This document shows, piece by piece, positions 44,837 through 56,738 of a stretch of DNA of 64,000 bases (position 1 is the stretch's first letter; the number at the start of each line of letters is the position of its first letter). This DNA is from Metabacillus halosaccharovorans. GTDB lineage: Bacteria > Bacillota > Bacilli > Bacillales > Bacillaceae. A program made the translations under genes and the position numbers. Under the pieces are notes generated by a model. It ran no database searches. It saw only the letters and a program-made list of their open reading frames with translations, and was not told the DNA's origin. The stretch spans positions 806,001 to 870,000 of the forward strand of contig NZ_KV917372.1 of assembly GCF_002019635.1 (NCBI RefSeq), in the 5' to 3' direction.

Positions 44837-47800
44837 TTAAAATAAAGATAATTGATTTTGATCTGGTAACTCATCAAGGCAACCATGGTTATTAAGATAC
44901 TCAATGATGGTTTTTGACACTTTTCCACGTTGCTGTAAATCCTCTTTAGAGAGGAATTCACCGTCTCCTCTAGCTTTCACAATGTTTATTGCAGCGTTTG
45001 TTCCTAGTCCGGGAATTGAATTAAATGGTGGTATTAAACTGTTACCATCAATAATAAACTCATCTGCACTTGAACGATAAAGATCAACCTTTTGAAATGA
45101 GAACCCTCTCTCACACATTTCCAACGATAACTCGAGCACCGTTAGAAGGTTTTTCTCTTTTGGTGAAGCTTCTAATCCTTTAAGATTAATTTCTTCAATT
45201 TTTGCACGGATTGGTGTTGGACCTTTTACCATTGTATCGATATCAAAGTCATCAGCACGAACTGTAAAGTAAGCTGCATAATATAAAAGTGGTAAATGAA
45301 CCTTGAAATAAGCTATTCGAACTGCCATTAATACATAAGCAGCAGCATGGGCTTTAGGGAACATATATTTGATCTTTAAGCAAGAGTTAATATACCATGA
45401 AGGGACTTCATTTTTTTTCATTTCCTCTTCCATTTCTTCTGTCAGCCCTTTACCTTTACGAACAGATTCCATAATTTTAAAAGCAAATGATGGTTCAAGA
45501 CCTTGATAAATTAAATACACCATAATGTCATCACGACAACCAATTACTTCACTTAGTGTACAAGTCTTGTTATGAATAAGTTCTTGCGCATTTCCAAGCC
45601 ATACATCCGTTCCATGTGACAGACCTGATATTTGTACTAATTCAGAAAATGTTGTCGGCTTTGTATCTTCTAACATTTGGCGGACGAATCTAGTTCCGAA
45701 TTCCGGTATTCCAAGGGTTCCGGTTTTACACATAATTTGTTCCTCAGTTACACCAAGTGATTCCGTACCACTAAAGATTTTCATAACTTCAGGGTCATCA
45801 GTTGGAATGGTCTTAGGATCAATACCACTTAAATCTTGAAGCATACGAATAACGGTAGGATCATCGTGTCCAAGGATATCAAGTTTTAACAAGTTATCGT
45901 GGATGGAGTGGAAATCAAAATGAGTTGTTCTCCATTCTGATCCTGTTGCGTCAGCAGGATACTGAATTGGTGAAAAATCAAATATATCCATATAATCAGG
46001 TACTACGATAATTCCACCGGGGTGTTGGCCTGTTGTTCTTTTTACACCGGTACAGCCTTGAACTAGGCGATCAACCTCAGCACCACGATAGATTAGATTA
46101 CGATCATTCGCATACCCTTTCACATAACCATAAGCCGTTTTTTCTGCAACAGTCCCTATCGTACCTGCACGGAAGACATTATCCTCACCAAAGAGAACTT
46201 TTGTATAGTTATGGGCTGTTGGCTGATATTCACCTGAGAAGTTCAAATCAATATCGGGAACCTTGTCTCCTTTAAATCCAAGGAAAGTTTCGAACGGTAT
46301 ATCATGTCCATCTTTTGTATATTGAGCCCCGCATTTCGGACATTCTTTGTTTGGTAAATCGAATCCGGAACCAACTGATCCATCATTAAAAAATTCAGAA
46401 TGCTGACATTCAGGGCAAACATAATGAGGGGGCAATGGGTTAACCTCAGTAATTTCTGTCATTGTTGCCACAAAGGACGAACCGACAGAACCACGGGAAC
46501 CTACTAGATATCCATCATCAAGAGATTTTTTTACCAACTTATGAGAAATTAAATAAATAACCGCGAAACCGTGTCCGATAATACTTTTTAATTCTTTCTC
46601 TAAACGGGCTTCTACCAATTCTGGAAGGTTTTCACCATATATACTTCTTGCCATTGAGTAACTCATTTCACGGATTTCTTCATCAGCACCCTCAATTTTC
46701 GGAGTATACAGGTCATCCTTTATTGGTTTTATTTCTTCAATCATATCAGCAATTTTATTTGTATTTTCTATGACAATTTGTTTCGCTTTTTCACTACCTA
46801 GAAATGAAAAGCATTCAAGCATTTCATCTGTTGTGCGGAAGTGAACATCAGGCAGCTCATGGCGGTTCAATGGATTGGCTCCACCTTGAGAACTCACCAA
46901 TATTTTTCGGTAGACTTTATCAACTGGATTTAGATAATGTACATTTCCAGTTGCAACAACAGGTTTTTCAAGTTTTTCTCCAAGTTTAACAATGTTTGTG
47001 ACAATCTCTTGCAGAGATGCCTCGTCTTTAATGTAGTCAAGTGCAATAAGATGCTTATACACATCCAAAGGGTGTACTTCCAAATAATCGTAATAGGCCG
47101 CTATTTCTTCAACTTCCTCGGGAGATTTTTGCATCATCCCTTCAAAAACCTCTCCCTTATCACATGCCGATCCAATAATTAGACCTTCGCGATACTTATT
47201 TAATTGAGAACGAGGTACACGAGGTACACGATAGAAATAATTAAGATGAGAAATTGAAACTAATTTAAATAGATTCTTTAACCCTGTTTCATTTTGAGCA
47301 AGTACTGTCGCGTGGTATGGGCGAGAACGTTGATAAGCATTGCCTTTTCCCATATTATCATTAAATTGATTATGGAACTCAATTCCTTTTTCAGCAGCAT
47401 CCTTCAACATTTTTATTAACAAGTAGCCAGTTGCTTCTGCATCATATATGGCACGGTGATGTTGAGTAAGCTCGATATCAAATCTCTTACAAAGAGTGTT
47501 AAGACGATGATTTTTCAGTTCCGGATATAAAAAGCGACCAAGCTCTAAAGTATCTATAACAGGATTTTTAGCTTTTTCTTCACCTAGAAGCTTTTTGTAT
47601 CCTACATTTAGAAACCCCATATCAAAGCTGGCATTATGAGCAACTAAAATGTCCTGGCCAATCCATTCCTTAAACTTCCGTAAAACGATATCAACATTAG
47701 GAGCATCTCTTACCATATCGTCTGTAATGCCGGTTAGTTCAATCGTTGTGGCCGAAAGAGGATGATGTGGATTAGCAAACGATTCAAATCGATCAACAAT

Positions 47801-49150
47801 TTCTCCATTACGTACTTTAACTGCAGCAAGCTCAATTATCGTATCATAAACAGCAGAAAGCCCAGTTGTTTCAACATCAAATACGACAAATGTTTCATCT
47901 GGCAAGTAGCGGTTATCATCGTTATATGCAATAGGAACTCCGTCATCAACTAAATTGATCTCGACACCGTATAAAATTTTAATACCATTCTTTTTTCCTG
48001 CTGAATAAGCTTCCGGGAATGATTGTGCAACAGCATGGTCTGTTAATGCAATTGCAGTATGCCCCCATTTTTTCGCTTGCTCTACATGTTTGCTAATAGA
48101 TGTGACAGCATCCATCTGACTCATAGGTGAATGCAAATGCAACTCTACTCTTTTTTCACCTTCAGGAGTACGGTCTTGTCTTTCTTGTGGAGAAATCTCA
48201 TTAATATCATTTGCTATCATTACTAGGTCACGGACAAATGTATCATTTTGAATACTTCCACGTACTTTCAGCCACATGCCTTTTTTAACTGCTTGTACCA
48301 ATACGGCATCTTCTTTATCTCTTGCAAACATTTTGACTAGTATTGAGCTTGTGTAGTCAGTGATTTTGAACGTTAATAATGTTCTACCGCTTCGAAGCTC
48401 TTTTGTCTCAGCATCAAATACATAACCTTGAATCGCAATTCTCCGCTCTTCATCCTCAATTGATGCCATTGTTCTTATCTCTTCATCGTCTTTTATTGTA
48501 TAACCAATCGTCAGTGGACCTGTTAACTCCGGCTGACTTGACTCTTCCTTCTCAGCGTTTTCCATATCAGTTAAAGCTTGAAGCCCTCTTGCCTTATCCT
48601 CTTGAAGCTTTTGCTCCTGAAATTGCTTAATTTCCTCTTCAGTTACGGCCACTGTCGTATCTAATAGAAATGCCGGGAAGCCGAACTGTTGAAAGCTTTC
48701 CTGAATTAATGAAGCATATTTACGCTTTATTGTCATTGCTTCTGTATCGGTTTTCGTTTTCACAATGACTTTCACTCCTTGAAGAGTGGGCTTTTGTTCA
48801 TTAAGCAGTGCTAACATTGGCGGTGAAATCCCATCCATTTCCTGAATACAAATTGACCAATAATCTTGAACTAACTTTTCATCAAAAGTAGTGTCTCTTG
48901 CTTCAAAACTAAATGAAACATCTGCTATATGTGAAAAGGCTTTTGATAATTTTGTATGAAATAAATGGTATACATTGAAGGGCAATATCTTTTCAAACTG
49001 AAAATGGAAATGCCATTTCTTTGATTGTTTATGAACAGTTAAACGAGCAATTGAACCATTTCTAAAATGGACAACTGCAGCATCCTCTGTAAGATTTATT
49101 TGCTGAAGCAAAAGTTGAAATCGATCAACTTGGTTTGCTTGCATATCCAT
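44837..49150 (-). CDS. polC: DNA polymerase III alpha subunit, PolC type
   Basis: The main replicative polymerase of low-GC Gram-positives. The 1437-residue protein has an N-terminal domain, an OB-fold (about 240-330), a PHP domain split around the exonuclease ([15 protein letters not shown] near 334), a DnaQ-like proofreading 3-prime-5-prime exonuclease (about 415-590, [12 protein letters not shown]), the polymerase core with a zinc-binding cluster (VCPECQHSE and CPKCGAQY near 910), [12 protein letters not shown] near 965, and HhH motifs near the C-terminus. It ends in [12 protein letters not shown], a likely beta-clamp-binding tail (QLSLF). The ATG used follows GAGGGGG at 7 nt and gives the usual length. 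Confidence 0.98.
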   Translation of the reverse strand: MDMQANQVDRFQLLLQQINLTEDAAVVHFRNGSIARLTVHKQSKKWHFHFQFEKILPFNVYHLFHTKLSKAFSHIADVSFSFEARDTTFDEKLVQDYWSICIQEMDGISPPMLALLNEQKPTLQGVKVIVKTKTDTEAMTIKRKYASLIQESFQQFGFPAFLLDTTVAVTEEEIKQFQEQKLQEDKARGLQALTDMENAEKEESSQPELTGPLTIGYTIKDDEEIRTMASIEDEERRIAIQGYVFDAETKELRSGRTLLTFKITDYTSSILVKMFARDKEDAVLVQAVKKGMWLKVRGSIQNDTFVRDLVMIANDINEISPQERQDRTPEGEKRVELHLHSPMSQMDAVTSISKHVEQAKKWGHTAIALTDHAVAQSFPEAYSAGKKNGIKILYGVEINLVDDGVPIAYNDDNRYLPDETFVVFDVETTGLSAVYDTIIELAAVKVRNGEIVDRFESFANPHHPLSATTIELTGITDDMVRDAPNVDIVLRKFKEWIGQDILVAHNASFDMGFLNVGYKKLLGEEKAKNPVIDTLELGRFLYPELKNHRLNTLCKRFDIELTQHHRAIYDAEATGYLLIKMLKDAAEKGIEFHNQFNDNMGKGNAYQRSRPYHATVLAQNETGLKNLFKLVSISHLNYFYRVPRVPRSQLNKYREGLIIGSACDKGEVFEGMMQKSPEEVEEIAAYYDYLEVHPLDVYKHLIALDYIKDEASLQEIVTNIVKLGEKLEKPVVATGNVHYLNPVDKVYRKILVSSQGGANPLNRHELPDVHFRTTDEMLECFSFLGSEKAKQIVIENTNKIADMIEEIKPIKDDLYTPKIEGADEEIREMSYSMARSIYGENLPELVEARLEKELKSIIGHGFAVIYLISHKLVKKSLDDGYLVGSRGSVGSSFVATMTEITEVNPLPPHYVCPECQHSEFFNDGSVGSGFDLPNKECPKCGAQYTKDGHDIPFETFLGFKGDKVPDIDLNFSGEYQPTAHNYTKVLFGEDNVFRAGTIGTVAEKTAYGYVKGYANDRNLIYRGAEVDRLVQGCTGVKRTTGQHPGGIIVVPDYMDIFDFSPIQYPADATGSEWRTTHFDFHSIHDNLLKLDILGHDDPTVIRMLQDLSGIDPKTIPTDDPEVMKIFSGTESLGVTEEQIMCKTGTLGIPEFGTRFVRQMLEDTKPTTFSELVQISGLSHGTDVWLGNAQELIHNKTCTLSEVIGCRDDIMVYLIYQGLEPSFAFKIMESVRKGKGLTEEMEEEMKKNEVPSWYINSCLKIKYMFPKAHAAAYVLMAVRIAYFKVHLPLLYYAAYFTVRADDFDIDTMVKGPTPIRAKIEEINLKGLEASPKEKNLLTVLELSLEMCERGFSFQKVDLYRSSADEFIIDGNSLIPPFNSIPGLGTNAAINIVKARGDGEFLSKEDLQQRGKVSKTIIEYLNNHGCLDELPDQNQLSLF

Positions 49151-49197
49151 TTTTGTTCCCCCTCTCAAATAAGCATAGAGATTGTTCTTTCACAATT

Positions 49198-49265
49198 GAA
49201 GAGGCTGCCTCATTTTAGACAATTCCTAAAAGGAAATAGTCCTGTTAAATCGAGTCAGCCTCTTC
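49198..49265 (-). repeat. Long inverted repeat between proS and polC
   Basis: GAAGAGGCTGCCTC (49198-49211) and GAGTCAGCCTCTTC (49252-49265) can pair over 14 positions with one mismatch. The 40-nt loop contains its own short hairpin (TTTCC with GGAAA). It begins 49 nt after the proS stop codon, so it may terminate or stabilise that transcript, but no T tract follows on the minus strand. The plus strand is T-richer. Confidence 0.55.
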
Positions 49266-49313
49266 TTGTCATTTTATTATTTTAACATGGTTTTAACTTA
49301 GGAGTAAGCTTTT

Positions 49314-51017
49314 TTAGTTTCCAAGTAGTTCGGTTATTTTAACTTGAAGATCATTTATTGATACTTCAAATGATTCACCAGTTTTACGAAGTTTCACTTC
49401 AACAATGCCTTCATCAGCTTTTTTCCCCACTGTAATACGCACTGGTATTCCGATAAGATCTGAATCTGCGAATTTTACTCCTGCACGTTCTTGACGATCG
49501 TCTAGAAGCACTTCATATCCGTTTCGGGAGAAATTCGAGTATAATGTTTCCCCCAGATCCCTTTGTGTATCATTCTTTACGTTTACTGGGATGATGTGTA
49601 ATTGGAATGGAGATACTGAATCCGGCCACAAAATTCCATTTTCATCATTATTTTGTTCAATAATTGCGGCTAACGTTCTTGATACTCCAATTCCATAGCA
49701 GCCCATAATCATGGGTTGAGAACGGCCATTTTCATCTAAAAATGTCGCATTCATAGCATTACTATATCGAGTTCCTAATTTAAACACATGACCTACTTCA
49801 ATACCCTTTGCAAATTTAATCGTTCCCTCACCGTCAGGAGAAGCATCTCCTTCCTGGATAAAACGAAGATCTACAAATTGAGACACTGTTGCATCACGAT
49901 CAATATTTACACCTGTATAATGGAATGGCTCTTCGTTTGCTCCGCACACACCATTAACAATACAAGCAACTGCGTGATCTGCAATTACTTCCACTTGATC
50001 TGATACATTAATTGGACCGACATAACCCGGAGTACAATGTAACACTTCTTTTGTTTCCTCTGCAGTTGCCAATTCAACAACAGAAGCTCCATATACATTT
50101 TTAACCTTAATATCATTTACTTCATGATCACCACGTACAAGCACAAGGACAAATTTTTCGTCAACTTTGAATAAAACTGATTTAATGCATTTTTCTTTTG
50201 AAACTTCTAGAAAACCAGAAACCTCTTCAATCGTTTTTTGGTTTGGCGTTTCAATTTTCTTTAGATCTACAAATGCTTCACTACTTTTCTCATATGTTGT
50301 GATAACAGGTGCCATCTCGATGTTTGCAGCATACTGAGATGTATCAGAATAGGCAATTGTATCTTCCCCAATATCAGATAAAACCATAAATTCATGTGTA
50401 TCCGTTCCACCCATTGCACCTGAATCAGCAATAACTGCTCTAAAATCTAATCCACAACGCGAGAAGATATTCTGATAGGCTGTAAACATTTTTTGATAGC
50501 CTTCATCCAAACTCTCATTTGTTGCATGGAATGTATATGCATCTTTCATAATAAATTCACGTCCTCGTAATACTCCAAATCGCGGACGCTTTTCATCACG
50601 AAATTTTGTTTGAATTTGATATAAAGCCAAAGGAAGACGTTTATATGATTTTACTTCATCTCTAACAAGGCTTGTAATCATTTCTTCATGAGTAGCTCCA
50701 AGTGCAAATTCCCTATTATGGCGATCTTTTAATCTCATTAATTCTGGTCCGTAGGAATACCAACGTCCAGATTCTTGCCATAATTCACTTTGTTGTAGAG
50801 CGGGCATTAATAATTCCGAAGCCCCTGCCTTGTCCATTTCTTCACGTACTATTTGTTCGATTTTTTTCAGAACTTTGTGCGCTAAAGGTAAGTAGCTATA
50901 TACACCACTCGTGTTTTGTCTAATAAATCCTGCTCTCAGCATAAGCTGATGGCTTTTCACTTCAGCATCAGCCGGAACTTCTCTAAGAGTAGGAATAAAC
51001 GTCATACTTTGTTTCAT
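49314..51017 (-). CDS. proS: Prolyl-tRNA synthetase (bacterial type, with editing domain)
   Basis: Class II synthetase charging tRNA-Pro. The 567-residue sequence has motif 1 and the active-site region ([14 protein letters not shown] at the start, [17 protein letters not shown] near 65-81, [19 protein letters not shown] near 140-158), the INS editing domain inserted at about 225-405, motif 3 [16 protein letters not shown] near 440, and the anticodon-binding domain (about 470-565). The ATG chosen follows AGAGGTG at about 6 nt. It lies 32 nt after rseP, the usual order dxr-rseP-proS-polC. No T-box leader precedes it. Confidence 0.97.
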   Translation of the reverse strand: MKQSMTFIPTLREVPADAEVKSHQLMLRAGFIRQNTSGVYSYLPLAHKVLKKIEQIVREEMDKAGASELLMPALQQSELWQESGRWYSYGPELMRLKDRHNREFALGATHEEMITSLVRDEVKSYKRLPLALYQIQTKFRDEKRPRFGVLRGREFIMKDAYTFHATNESLDEGYQKMFTAYQNIFSRCGLDFRAVIADSGAMGGTDTHEFMVLSDIGEDTIAYSDTSQYAANIEMAPVITTYEKSSEAFVDLKKIETPNQKTIEEVSGFLEVSKEKCIKSVLFKVDEKFVLVLVRGDHEVNDIKVKNVYGASVVELATAEETKEVLHCTPGYVGPINVSDQVEVIADHAVACIVNGVCGANEEPFHYTGVNIDRDATVSQFVDLRFIQEGDASPDGEGTIKFAKGIEVGHVFKLGTRYSNAMNATFLDENGRSQPMIMGCYGIGVSRTLAAIIEQNNDENGILWPDSVSPFQLHIIPVNVKNDTQRDLGETLYSNFSRNGYEVLLDDRQERAGVKFADSDLIGIPVRITVGKKADEGIVEVKLRKTGESFEVSINDLQVKITELLGN

Positions 51018-51049
51018 TACGAGCACCTCTATTTTAAATTAACTTTTGT

Positions 51050-52309
51050 TTATAGAAATAAGCGTTGGATATCATTCCACGTCACAACTAACATTAACAG
51101 CATTAATAACGAGAAACCGATAAAATGAACGATACCTTCTTTTTGTCGATCGATAGGCTTTCCTCTTAATGCTTCAATAAATAAAAATAATAAACGTCCA
51201 CCATCTAAGGCCGGAATAGGTAATAAATTTACAATACCTAAATTAATACTCAACAGAGCAGCCCATCTTAAGAGGTTCGTAGTACCTGACTCAGCAACTT
51301 GATCTGTCATGTCATAAATACCGACAGGTCCTGATAGCATATCGATTGAAAATTGACCAGTTACAAGCTTCCCAAAACTAATTAATATTTCTTTTGTCCA
51401 AGTAAATGTTTCAACAAATCCATATTTGAGGGAGCTTCCAAAAGATTTATCAACAGGATTATACGCACCAATGCGCCCAATCACATTCTCGCCTACTTTT
51501 GTTGCTTCAGGGATCACTTCATAGCTTAACATTTCACCATCACGTTCAACTTCAAAGGTTAATTCCTTGTCAGGACTTTCCTGAATAATTGAAACGACAC
51601 TTTCCCAAGTAGAAGTTGCTTCTCCTTCAATCGAATGAATGACATCCCCTTCTTGTAGTCCAGCTTTATTCGCGGAACCATCTGATGTTAACTCACCTAA
51701 TTTGGCTTCATTAACCGGCGCTCCTTGGATAAATCCAAGAGAAAACAAAATAACGAATGCCAGGAGGAAATTCATAAAGGGACCAGCAAAAATTGCTGCA
51801 ATCCTTTGACCAACCGTCTTGGATTGGAACTGTCGGTTAAAAGGAGCAATTTGTGTTTGTTGTCCATCCACAATGAAATAAGACGTTTCACTTACTTCGA
51901 ACCTTTTTAAAAATTCATCTTCCCCATGCTCATAACCCGAAATGAACATGCTATGCTCCAAATCTACATTTTCAACTTCAATGATTCTAGCATTTGGATA
52001 TTTTTCTTTGTTATTTAATATGATTTTTTCTACTATTTCTTCTTTATTAAAAAGTAAGCCCACATTATGACCCGGCTTTACTTCAATTACCTCGGGATCT
52101 TCTCCAGCCATTCGGACAAAACCGCCAATTGGCAGTAGACGAATCGTATAAACTGTTTCATTCTTCTTGAAGGATAATATCTTAGGACCAAAGCCTATTG
52201 CGAATTCCCGACAAAGGATGCCTGCTCGATTCGCAAGTATTAAATGGCCGAGCTCATGAAAGAAAACCAGAGCACCGAAAATAAGAACAAACGCTATCAC
52301 TGTATTCAT
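51050..52309 (-). CDS. rseP: Site-2 intramembrane zinc protease RseP/RasP
   Basis: Intramembrane protease that completes regulated cleavage of membrane anti-sigma factors (RsiW in B. subtilis) and clears signal peptides. The zinc motif HELGH stands at 18-22 in the first helix, and the distal NLLPIPALDGGRLLF near 355-369 provides the third ligand. A PDZ domain is seen at about 190-265 (EGDVIHSIEGEATSTWES). Four hydrophobic helices are visible. The 419-residue length is typical. It starts 15 nt after the dxr stop codon and is followed closely by proS. Confidence 0.96.
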   Translation of the reverse strand: MNTVIAFVLIFGALVFFHELGHLILANRAGILCREFAIGFGPKILSFKKNETVYTIRLLPIGGFVRMAGEDPEVIEVKPGHNVGLLFNKEEIVEKIILNNKEKYPNARIIEVENVDLEHSMFISGYEHGEDEFLKRFEVSETSYFIVDGQQTQIAPFNRQFQSKTVGQRIAAIFAGPFMNFLLAFVILFSLGFIQGAPVNEAKLGELTSDGSANKAGLQEGDVIHSIEGEATSTWESVVSIIQESPDKELTFEVERDGEMLSYEVIPEATKVGENVIGRIGAYNPVDKSFGSSLKYGFVETFTWTKEILISFGKLVTGQFSIDMLSGPVGIYDMTDQVAESGTTNLLRWAALLSINLGIVNLLPIPALDGGRLLFLFIEALRGKPIDRQKEGIVHFIGFSLLMLLMLVVTWNDIQRLFL

Positions 52310-52324
52310 TTTGTATGACCACCT

Positions 52325-53476
52325 TTATGAGATTAATGTTTGTACAAAATTTCGAGTTTGTTGATCAACTTCCTGAATTTCCTCCAACCCAGGATGTGCG
52401 ATGTTCTCATGCTTATCCATTGCTCTTTCAATAAATTCCTCAATTTGAAGAAACTTAATTTTCCCATTTAAAAATGCAGCTACAGCCTCTTCATTTGCTG
52501 CATTTAGAACCGTTGGCATTGTTCCACCTATTTTACCTGAATCATAGGCAAATTGTAAGCATTTGTATCTGTTAAAGTCTGCTTTTTCAAAGTGTAATTT
52601 CCCAACTTCCCATAATTCCAGTCTCTTCGAATTTTTCACTTGAAATCGATTAGGGAAAGTTAAAGCATATTGAATTGGAACTCTCATATCAGGTGTTCCT
52701 AATTGTGCAATAGTACTGTGATCTTGAAATTCGACCAAGGAATGAATGATACTTTCTTTATGTAATAAGACATCTATTTTTTCATAAGGAATGTCAAAAA
52801 GCCAATGAGCTTCTATAACCTCTAAACCCTTATTCATCATTGTTGCAGAATCAATTGTAATCTTTGCACCCATTGACCAGTTAGGATGATTAAGTGCTTG
52901 CTCCACTGTTACATCTGTTAGTTCTTCTCTTGTTTTATCACGAAAACTTCCTCCTGAAGCAGTAACAATCAGCCTTTCGATATTTTTGGGGTTTTCACCT
53001 TGGAGGCATTGAAAAATTGCTGAATGCTCACTGTCTACTGGTAAAAGATCAACACCATATTTTCTAGCATGTTCTGTTACTAGATGACCTGCTGTTACGA
53101 GAGTTTCCTTGTTTGCTAAGGCAATCGTAATTTTGTGTTCGATTGCCTTTAATGTAGGGACCAGACCAACACTACCGACAACAGCATTAACCAAACAATC
53201 TACTCCATCGAAAATAGCTGCTTGTATTAGAGCGTTCTGCCCATAACCGATCTTTACCTCTTCATTTGGTATTTCTAATTTTAATTTTTCATATGTTTCT
53301 TTATCCTTAACAGCTACAAAACGCGGCTGAAATTGACGAATAATGTTAATTCCAGATGAGATATTGCTTCCAAAAGACATGGAAATCAATTTAAATTGAT
53401 CTGGGTGTGCTTTGATTACATCCAATGTTTGTAAACCTATTGATCCTGTAGCACCCAAAAGACTAATTTTTTTCAC
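52325..53476 (-). CDS. dxr: 1-deoxy-D-xylulose-5-phosphate reductoisomerase
   Basis: Converts DXP to MEP, the committed step in non-mevalonate isoprenoid synthesis. The 383-residue sequence has the NADPH site [15 protein letters not shown] at 6-20, the metal-binding [13 protein letters not shown] near 143-155, TASGGSFRD near 170, and [23 protein letters not shown] near 200-222 in two parts. I use the GTG start after GGAAGTGA; the frame extends 18 nt further upstream without a good binding site, and the family begins right at [10 protein letters not shown]. The isoprenoid product feeds UppS, encoded 1.6 kb upstream in the same cluster. Confidence 0.97.
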   Translation of the reverse strand: MKKISLLGATGSIGLQTLDVIKAHPDQFKLISMSFGSNISSGINIIRQFQPRFVAVKDKETYEKLKLEIPNEEVKIGYGQNALIQAAIFDGVDCLVNAVVGSVGLVPTLKAIEHKITIALANKETLVTAGHLVTEHARKYGVDLLPVDSEHSAIFQCLQGENPKNIERLIVTASGGSFRDKTREELTDVTVEQALNHPNWSMGAKITIDSATMMNKGLEVIEAHWLFDIPYEKIDVLLHKESIIHSLVEFQDHSTIAQLGTPDMRVPIQYALTFPNRFQVKNSKRLELWEVGKLHFEKADFNRYKCLQFAYDSGKIGGTMPTVLNAANEEAVAAFLNGKIKFLQIEEFIERAMDKHENIAHPGLEEIQEVDQQTRNFVQTLIS

Positions 53477-53517
53477 GAAGTCACTTCCAATCAAAAATGA
53501 AATACGTTTGCTTGGAC

Positions 53518-54315
53518 TTATAAACTAAATAGGATACTTAAAAAATGCATTAAAGGTAAAACAAATAATAAACTGTCAAAACGATCAAGAATTCCTCCGT
53601 GTCCAGGGAGGATAGTCCCTGAATCCTTTACTTGATAGTGTCGCTTAAATGCAGATTCAACAAGATCTCCTATTTGTCCAAAAATTGAGAGGAAAACGGT
53701 CATAATTATAACAATTACATAATTATCAAACACGTTTGTAAAATACTGATAGATACATGCAAAAATAGCCGCAAATACCACGCCACCTAGTGCACCCTCT
53801 ATTGTTTTATTTGGACTTATTTCAGGCCAAAGTTTATTTTTCCCCAATGATCGTCCAACAAAATATGCACCTGAATCTGTCACCCATATTAAAAGTAATG
53901 CATAAAACACATGATTTAAATCAATATTTCTTGTCTCAATAAAAAAGTAAAATCCAATACCTAAATAAAATACAGCGATTACTACAAATCCTACGTCATC
54001 AAAGGTGAATTTATTTTTTGCCAGAACTGTATATGTCAAAAGTAACAAAAGCCCGAGCAATGCAAATTCAGCTTTTGAGAAAATTAAATCATTTATTAAT
54101 GATATATAAGAATTTGGTATTAATAGAACCCATAATATTAATAAACTAATGAACCCGGGAAAACTTGCCAGCGATATTTTTTTCATTCGTAATAATTCAT
54201 ATAATCCGATTGACGCAAGCAAATAAACAAATATCGTAAACGGCAGTTTCCCGTAAATAACAAATGGAAGAAATAAAGCAGCAGCTATAAAAGCTGTTAA
54301 AATTCGTTGTTTCAT
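53518..54315 (-). CDS. cdsA: Phosphatidate cytidylyltransferase
   Basis: Makes CDP-diacylglycerol from phosphatidate and CTP, the precursor for all major phospholipids including that made by PgsA. The 265-residue membrane protein has about eight helices and the family signature in full, [20 protein letters not shown] followed by GILDRFDSL (about 213-241). The ATG is 18 nt after uppS, and dxr follows at 41 nt, so uppS-cdsA-dxr-rseP appear to be co-transcribed. Confidence 0.97.
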   Translation of the reverse strand: MKQRILTAFIAAALFLPFVIYGKLPFTIFVYLLASIGLYELLRMKKISLASFPGFISLLILWVLLIPNSYISLINDLIFSKAEFALLGLLLLLTYTVLAKNKFTFDDVGFVVIAVFYLGIGFYFFIETRNIDLNHVFYALLLIWVTDSGAYFVGRSLGKNKLWPEISPNKTIEGALGGVVFAAIFACIYQYFTNVFDNYVIVIIMTVFLSIFGQIGDLVESAFKRHYQVKDSGTILPGHGGILDRFDSLLFVLPLMHFLSILFSL

Positions 54316-54333
54316 TTTTTTACTTCATCACCT

Positions 54334-55113
54334 TTATACGCCACCAAATCTGCGGCCTCTATGTTGATATGTGTGAATGGCTTGTAATAAACATTGCTCA
54401 TTAAAATCAGGCCAAAGTACATCAGTAAACCAAAATTCTGTATAAGCAAGCTGCCATAGCATAAAATTACTTAATCTTATTTCCCCGCTTGTTCTAATTA
54501 ACAAATCAGGGTCAGGTAGTGTTTGTGTCATTAAATAATTCGAAAAAATACCTTCATCAATTTCTTCTTTTTTTAATTTTCCTGATTCTACCTGTTTAAC
54601 AATGTCCTTTACTGCAGCAATGATTTCCGTACGGCTGCCATAGTTTAATGCAAAATTCAAAATAAGCCCATCATTATCTTTCGTTTCCTCAATTGCTTTA
54701 TTCACAGCTTTTAATGTGTGCATTGGAAGTTTATTCTTATCTCCCATTACACGAACCTGAACATTTTCTTCAATTAATTCAGGTAGAAAAGTAGTCAGAA
54801 ATTCCTCCGGTAATTTCATTAAATACTCTACTTCAACCTTCGGCCGTTTCCAGTTTTCAGTTGAAAATGCATATAATGTAAGAGCATTAACCCCCAGAGC
54901 ATTAGCCTGCTTAGTAACTCTTCTTACAACCTTCATACCCTCATGATGGCCGGCAATTCTTGGAAGTGCACGTTTTTTCGCCCATCTCCCATTACCATCC
55001 ATTATGATCGCAATATGGTTGGGTATTTCCCCCTTTAATAGTTCCTCTTGATTTATTATTTGTTCGTTGGATAGATCAGGAGATCCTCTCCATTTTTTAA
55101 ATATGTTGAGCAT
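54334..55113 (-). CDS. uppS: Undecaprenyl diphosphate synthase
   Basis: cis-Prenyltransferase that makes the C55 lipid carrier of peptidoglycan and teichoic acid synthesis. The 259-residue protein shows the catalytic Asp in IAIIMDGNGRWAKKR near 33-47, HHEGMKVVRR near 55, TLYAFSTENWKRP near 79-91, and DLLIRTSGEIRLSNFMLWQL near 205-224. The N-terminal 30 residues are a family-typical extension. The ATG has GGAGGAATCAC upstream. It is separated from frr by 187 nt with the frr terminator. Confidence 0.98.
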   Translation of the reverse strand: MLNIFKKWRGSPDLSNEQIINQEELLKGEIPNHIAIIMDGNGRWAKKRALPRIAGHHEGMKVVRRVTKQANALGVNALTLYAFSTENWKRPKVEVEYLMKLPEEFLTTFLPELIEENVQVRVMGDKNKLPMHTLKAVNKAIEETKDNDGLILNFALNYGSRTEIIAAVKDIVKQVESGKLKKEEIDEGIFSNYLMTQTLPDPDLLIRTSGEIRLSNFMLWQLAYTEFWFTDVLWPDFNEQCLLQAIHTYQHRGRRFGGV

Positions 55114-55178
55114 GTGATTCCTCCATCACCCAATAATTCCTGTTTCTCATTTTACTTTGATGACGTTAACAGTATTAA

Positions 55179-55210
55179 CAAAAAAACCCCCTGTAAACAT
55201 TAGAGGGTCT
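55179..55210 (-). terminator. frr intrinsic terminator
   Basis: ACCCTCT and AGGGGGT pair over 7 bp with one G-U pair and a loop of about 9 nt, followed by T7 on the minus strand. It ends the pyrH-frr unit. Confidence 0.85.
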
Positions 55211-55300
55211 TTTCATACCTATTGTACATATTTTTTGTCGATTAGGAAACTGAAAATTTCCATAAGCGAATGGAATTTTAGAATTCAATTCACGAATGAA

Positions 55301-55858
55301 TTAAACTTCCATAATTTCTTTCTCTTTATCTTTAGCAACTTGGTCAATTTTAACGATGTATTCATCAGTTAATTTTTGTACATTTTCAGTATTGTTACGT
55401 AATTCATCTTCTGTGATCTCACCATTTTTTTCAAGCTTTTTCAACTCATCATTGCCATCACGTCTAATATTTCTAATCGCAACTTTTGCTTCTTCACCAT
55501 ATTTTTTAACCAATTTAACAAGATCTTTTCTTCTTTCTTCAGTTAACGCAGGAATTGATAAGCGAATTAAAGAACCATCGTTAGCAGGTGTTAAACCTAG
55601 ATCTGATTTTAAAATTGCTTTTTCAATATCACCAAGAACAGTTTTGTCATATGGTTGAATGACTAATAGGCGTGCTTCCGGGACACTAATAGAAGCAAGT
55701 TGATTAACAGGTGTAGGTGCACCGTAGTAGTCAACAGAAATTTTATCAAGAAGATTTGCACTTGCACGCCCAGCCCTTACAGACGCTAATTCACGACTTA
55801 AAGAACCAACAGCTTTTTCCATTTTTTCTTTTGTGTTTGCTAATACTTGTTTAGCCAT
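55301..55858 (-). CDS. frr: Ribosome recycling factor
   Basis: Splits post-termination ribosomes together with EF-G. The 185 residues form the usual three-helix bundle plus beta domain: [25 protein letters not shown] near 22-46 in two parts, [17 protein letters not shown] near 75-91, and RVRR-like [21 protein letters not shown] near 130. It starts 2 nt after the pyrH stop codon, so the two are tightly coupled. The ATG Shine-Dalgarno lies within the end of pyrH. Confidence 0.98.
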   Translation of the reverse strand: MAKQVLANTKEKMEKAVGSLSRELASVRAGRASANLLDKISVDYYGAPTPVNQLASISVPEARLLVIQPYDKTVLGDIEKAILKSDLGLTPANDGSLIRLSIPALTEERRKDLVKLVKKYGEEAKVAIRNIRRDGNDELKKLEKNGEITEDELRNNTENVQKLTDEYIVKIDQVAKDKEKEIMEV

Positions 55859-55860
55859 GA

Positions 55861-56583
55861 TTATTTCCCCCTAACAATTGTTCCGATATTTTCACCAGTT
55901 ACGGCACGTTTAATATTTCCTTCTTCCATAATTGAGAAAACAATTAACGGTATATCATTGTCCATACATAGAGATGATGCAGTAGAATCCATAACTGCTA
56001 AACCTTCTTTAAGAACATCCAAGTATGATAGTGTCTCATATTTTACTGCATCTTTATCAACACGAGGATCTGCACTGTATACACCATCAACATTGTTTTT
56101 AGCCATTAGAATTACATCGGCCTCAATTTCCGCAGCACGTAGAGCAGCCGTTGTATCAGTTGAGAAGTAAGGATTTCCTGTTCCAGCTGCAAAAATCACA
56201 ACTCGTTTTTTCTCGAGGTGACGAATTGCTTTTCTTCGTATGTAAGGTTCTGCAACCTGCCTCATTTCAATCGATGTTTGTACTCGTGTCTGAATACCTT
56301 GTGTTTCAAGGCTATCTTGTAAAGCCAAGGAATTCATCACAGTCGCAAGCATTCCCATATAATCAGCAGTTGCACGATCCATTCCCATTTCACTGCCGAT
56401 CTTTCCACGCCAGATGTTTCCACCGCCTACAACAACCGCAACTTCCACATCTAATTCTGCAATTTCTTTCACTTGTTTTGCAATTGATTGTATAACAGAT
56501 GGATTTATTCCAAAACCATTGTCACCTGCAAGTGCTTCACCACTTAATTTAAGTACAATACGTTGATACTTAGGTTTACTCAT
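55861..56583 (-). CDS. pyrH: Uridylate kinase
   Basis: Hexameric UMP kinase of the amino-acid-kinase fold. The 240-residue sequence has [19 protein letters not shown] near 8-26, [11 protein letters not shown] near 51-61, [23 protein letters not shown] near 128-150 in two parts, and [15 protein letters not shown] near 155-169. The ATG follows GGAGG at 5 nt; an in-frame TTG 12 nt further up overlaps that site. It is separated from tsf by 155 nt with a terminator, and joined to frr by a 2-nt gap. Confidence 0.98.
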   Translation of the reverse strand: MSKPKYQRIVLKLSGEALAGDNGFGINPSVIQSIAKQVKEIAELDVEVAVVVGGGNIWRGKIGSEMGMDRATADYMGMLATVMNSLALQDSLETQGIQTRVQTSIEMRQVAEPYIRRKAIRHLEKKRVVIFAAGTGNPYFSTDTTAALRAAEIEADVILMAKNNVDGVYSADPRVDKDAVKYETLSYLDVLKEGLAVMDSTASSLCMDNDIPLIVFSIMEEGNIKRAVTGENIGTIVRGK

Positions 56584-56647
56584 GATTACCTCCAACTCTC
56601 TATCTGCTCTTAATTTACATGTCCTACATTTATCTTGTGTTCATCTC

Positions 56648-56680
56648 GAAAAGAAGGGAACACTGGCTGTGTTCCCTTTC
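56648..56680 (-). terminator. tsf intrinsic terminator
   Basis: AAGGGAACAC and GTGTTCCCTT form a perfect 10-bp stem with a 5-nt loop, followed by CTTTTC on the minus strand. Confidence 0.78.
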
Positions 56681-56738
56681 TCCATTATAAGAAAATCTTC
56701 TCTAGTTTAAACACAAAATTATATCAATGTGTTTACTA

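Noticed and set aside
51018-51049. T-box leader for proS
   Set aside because: The gap to rseP is 32 nt, too short for a T-box, and no specifier or T-box sequence is seen.
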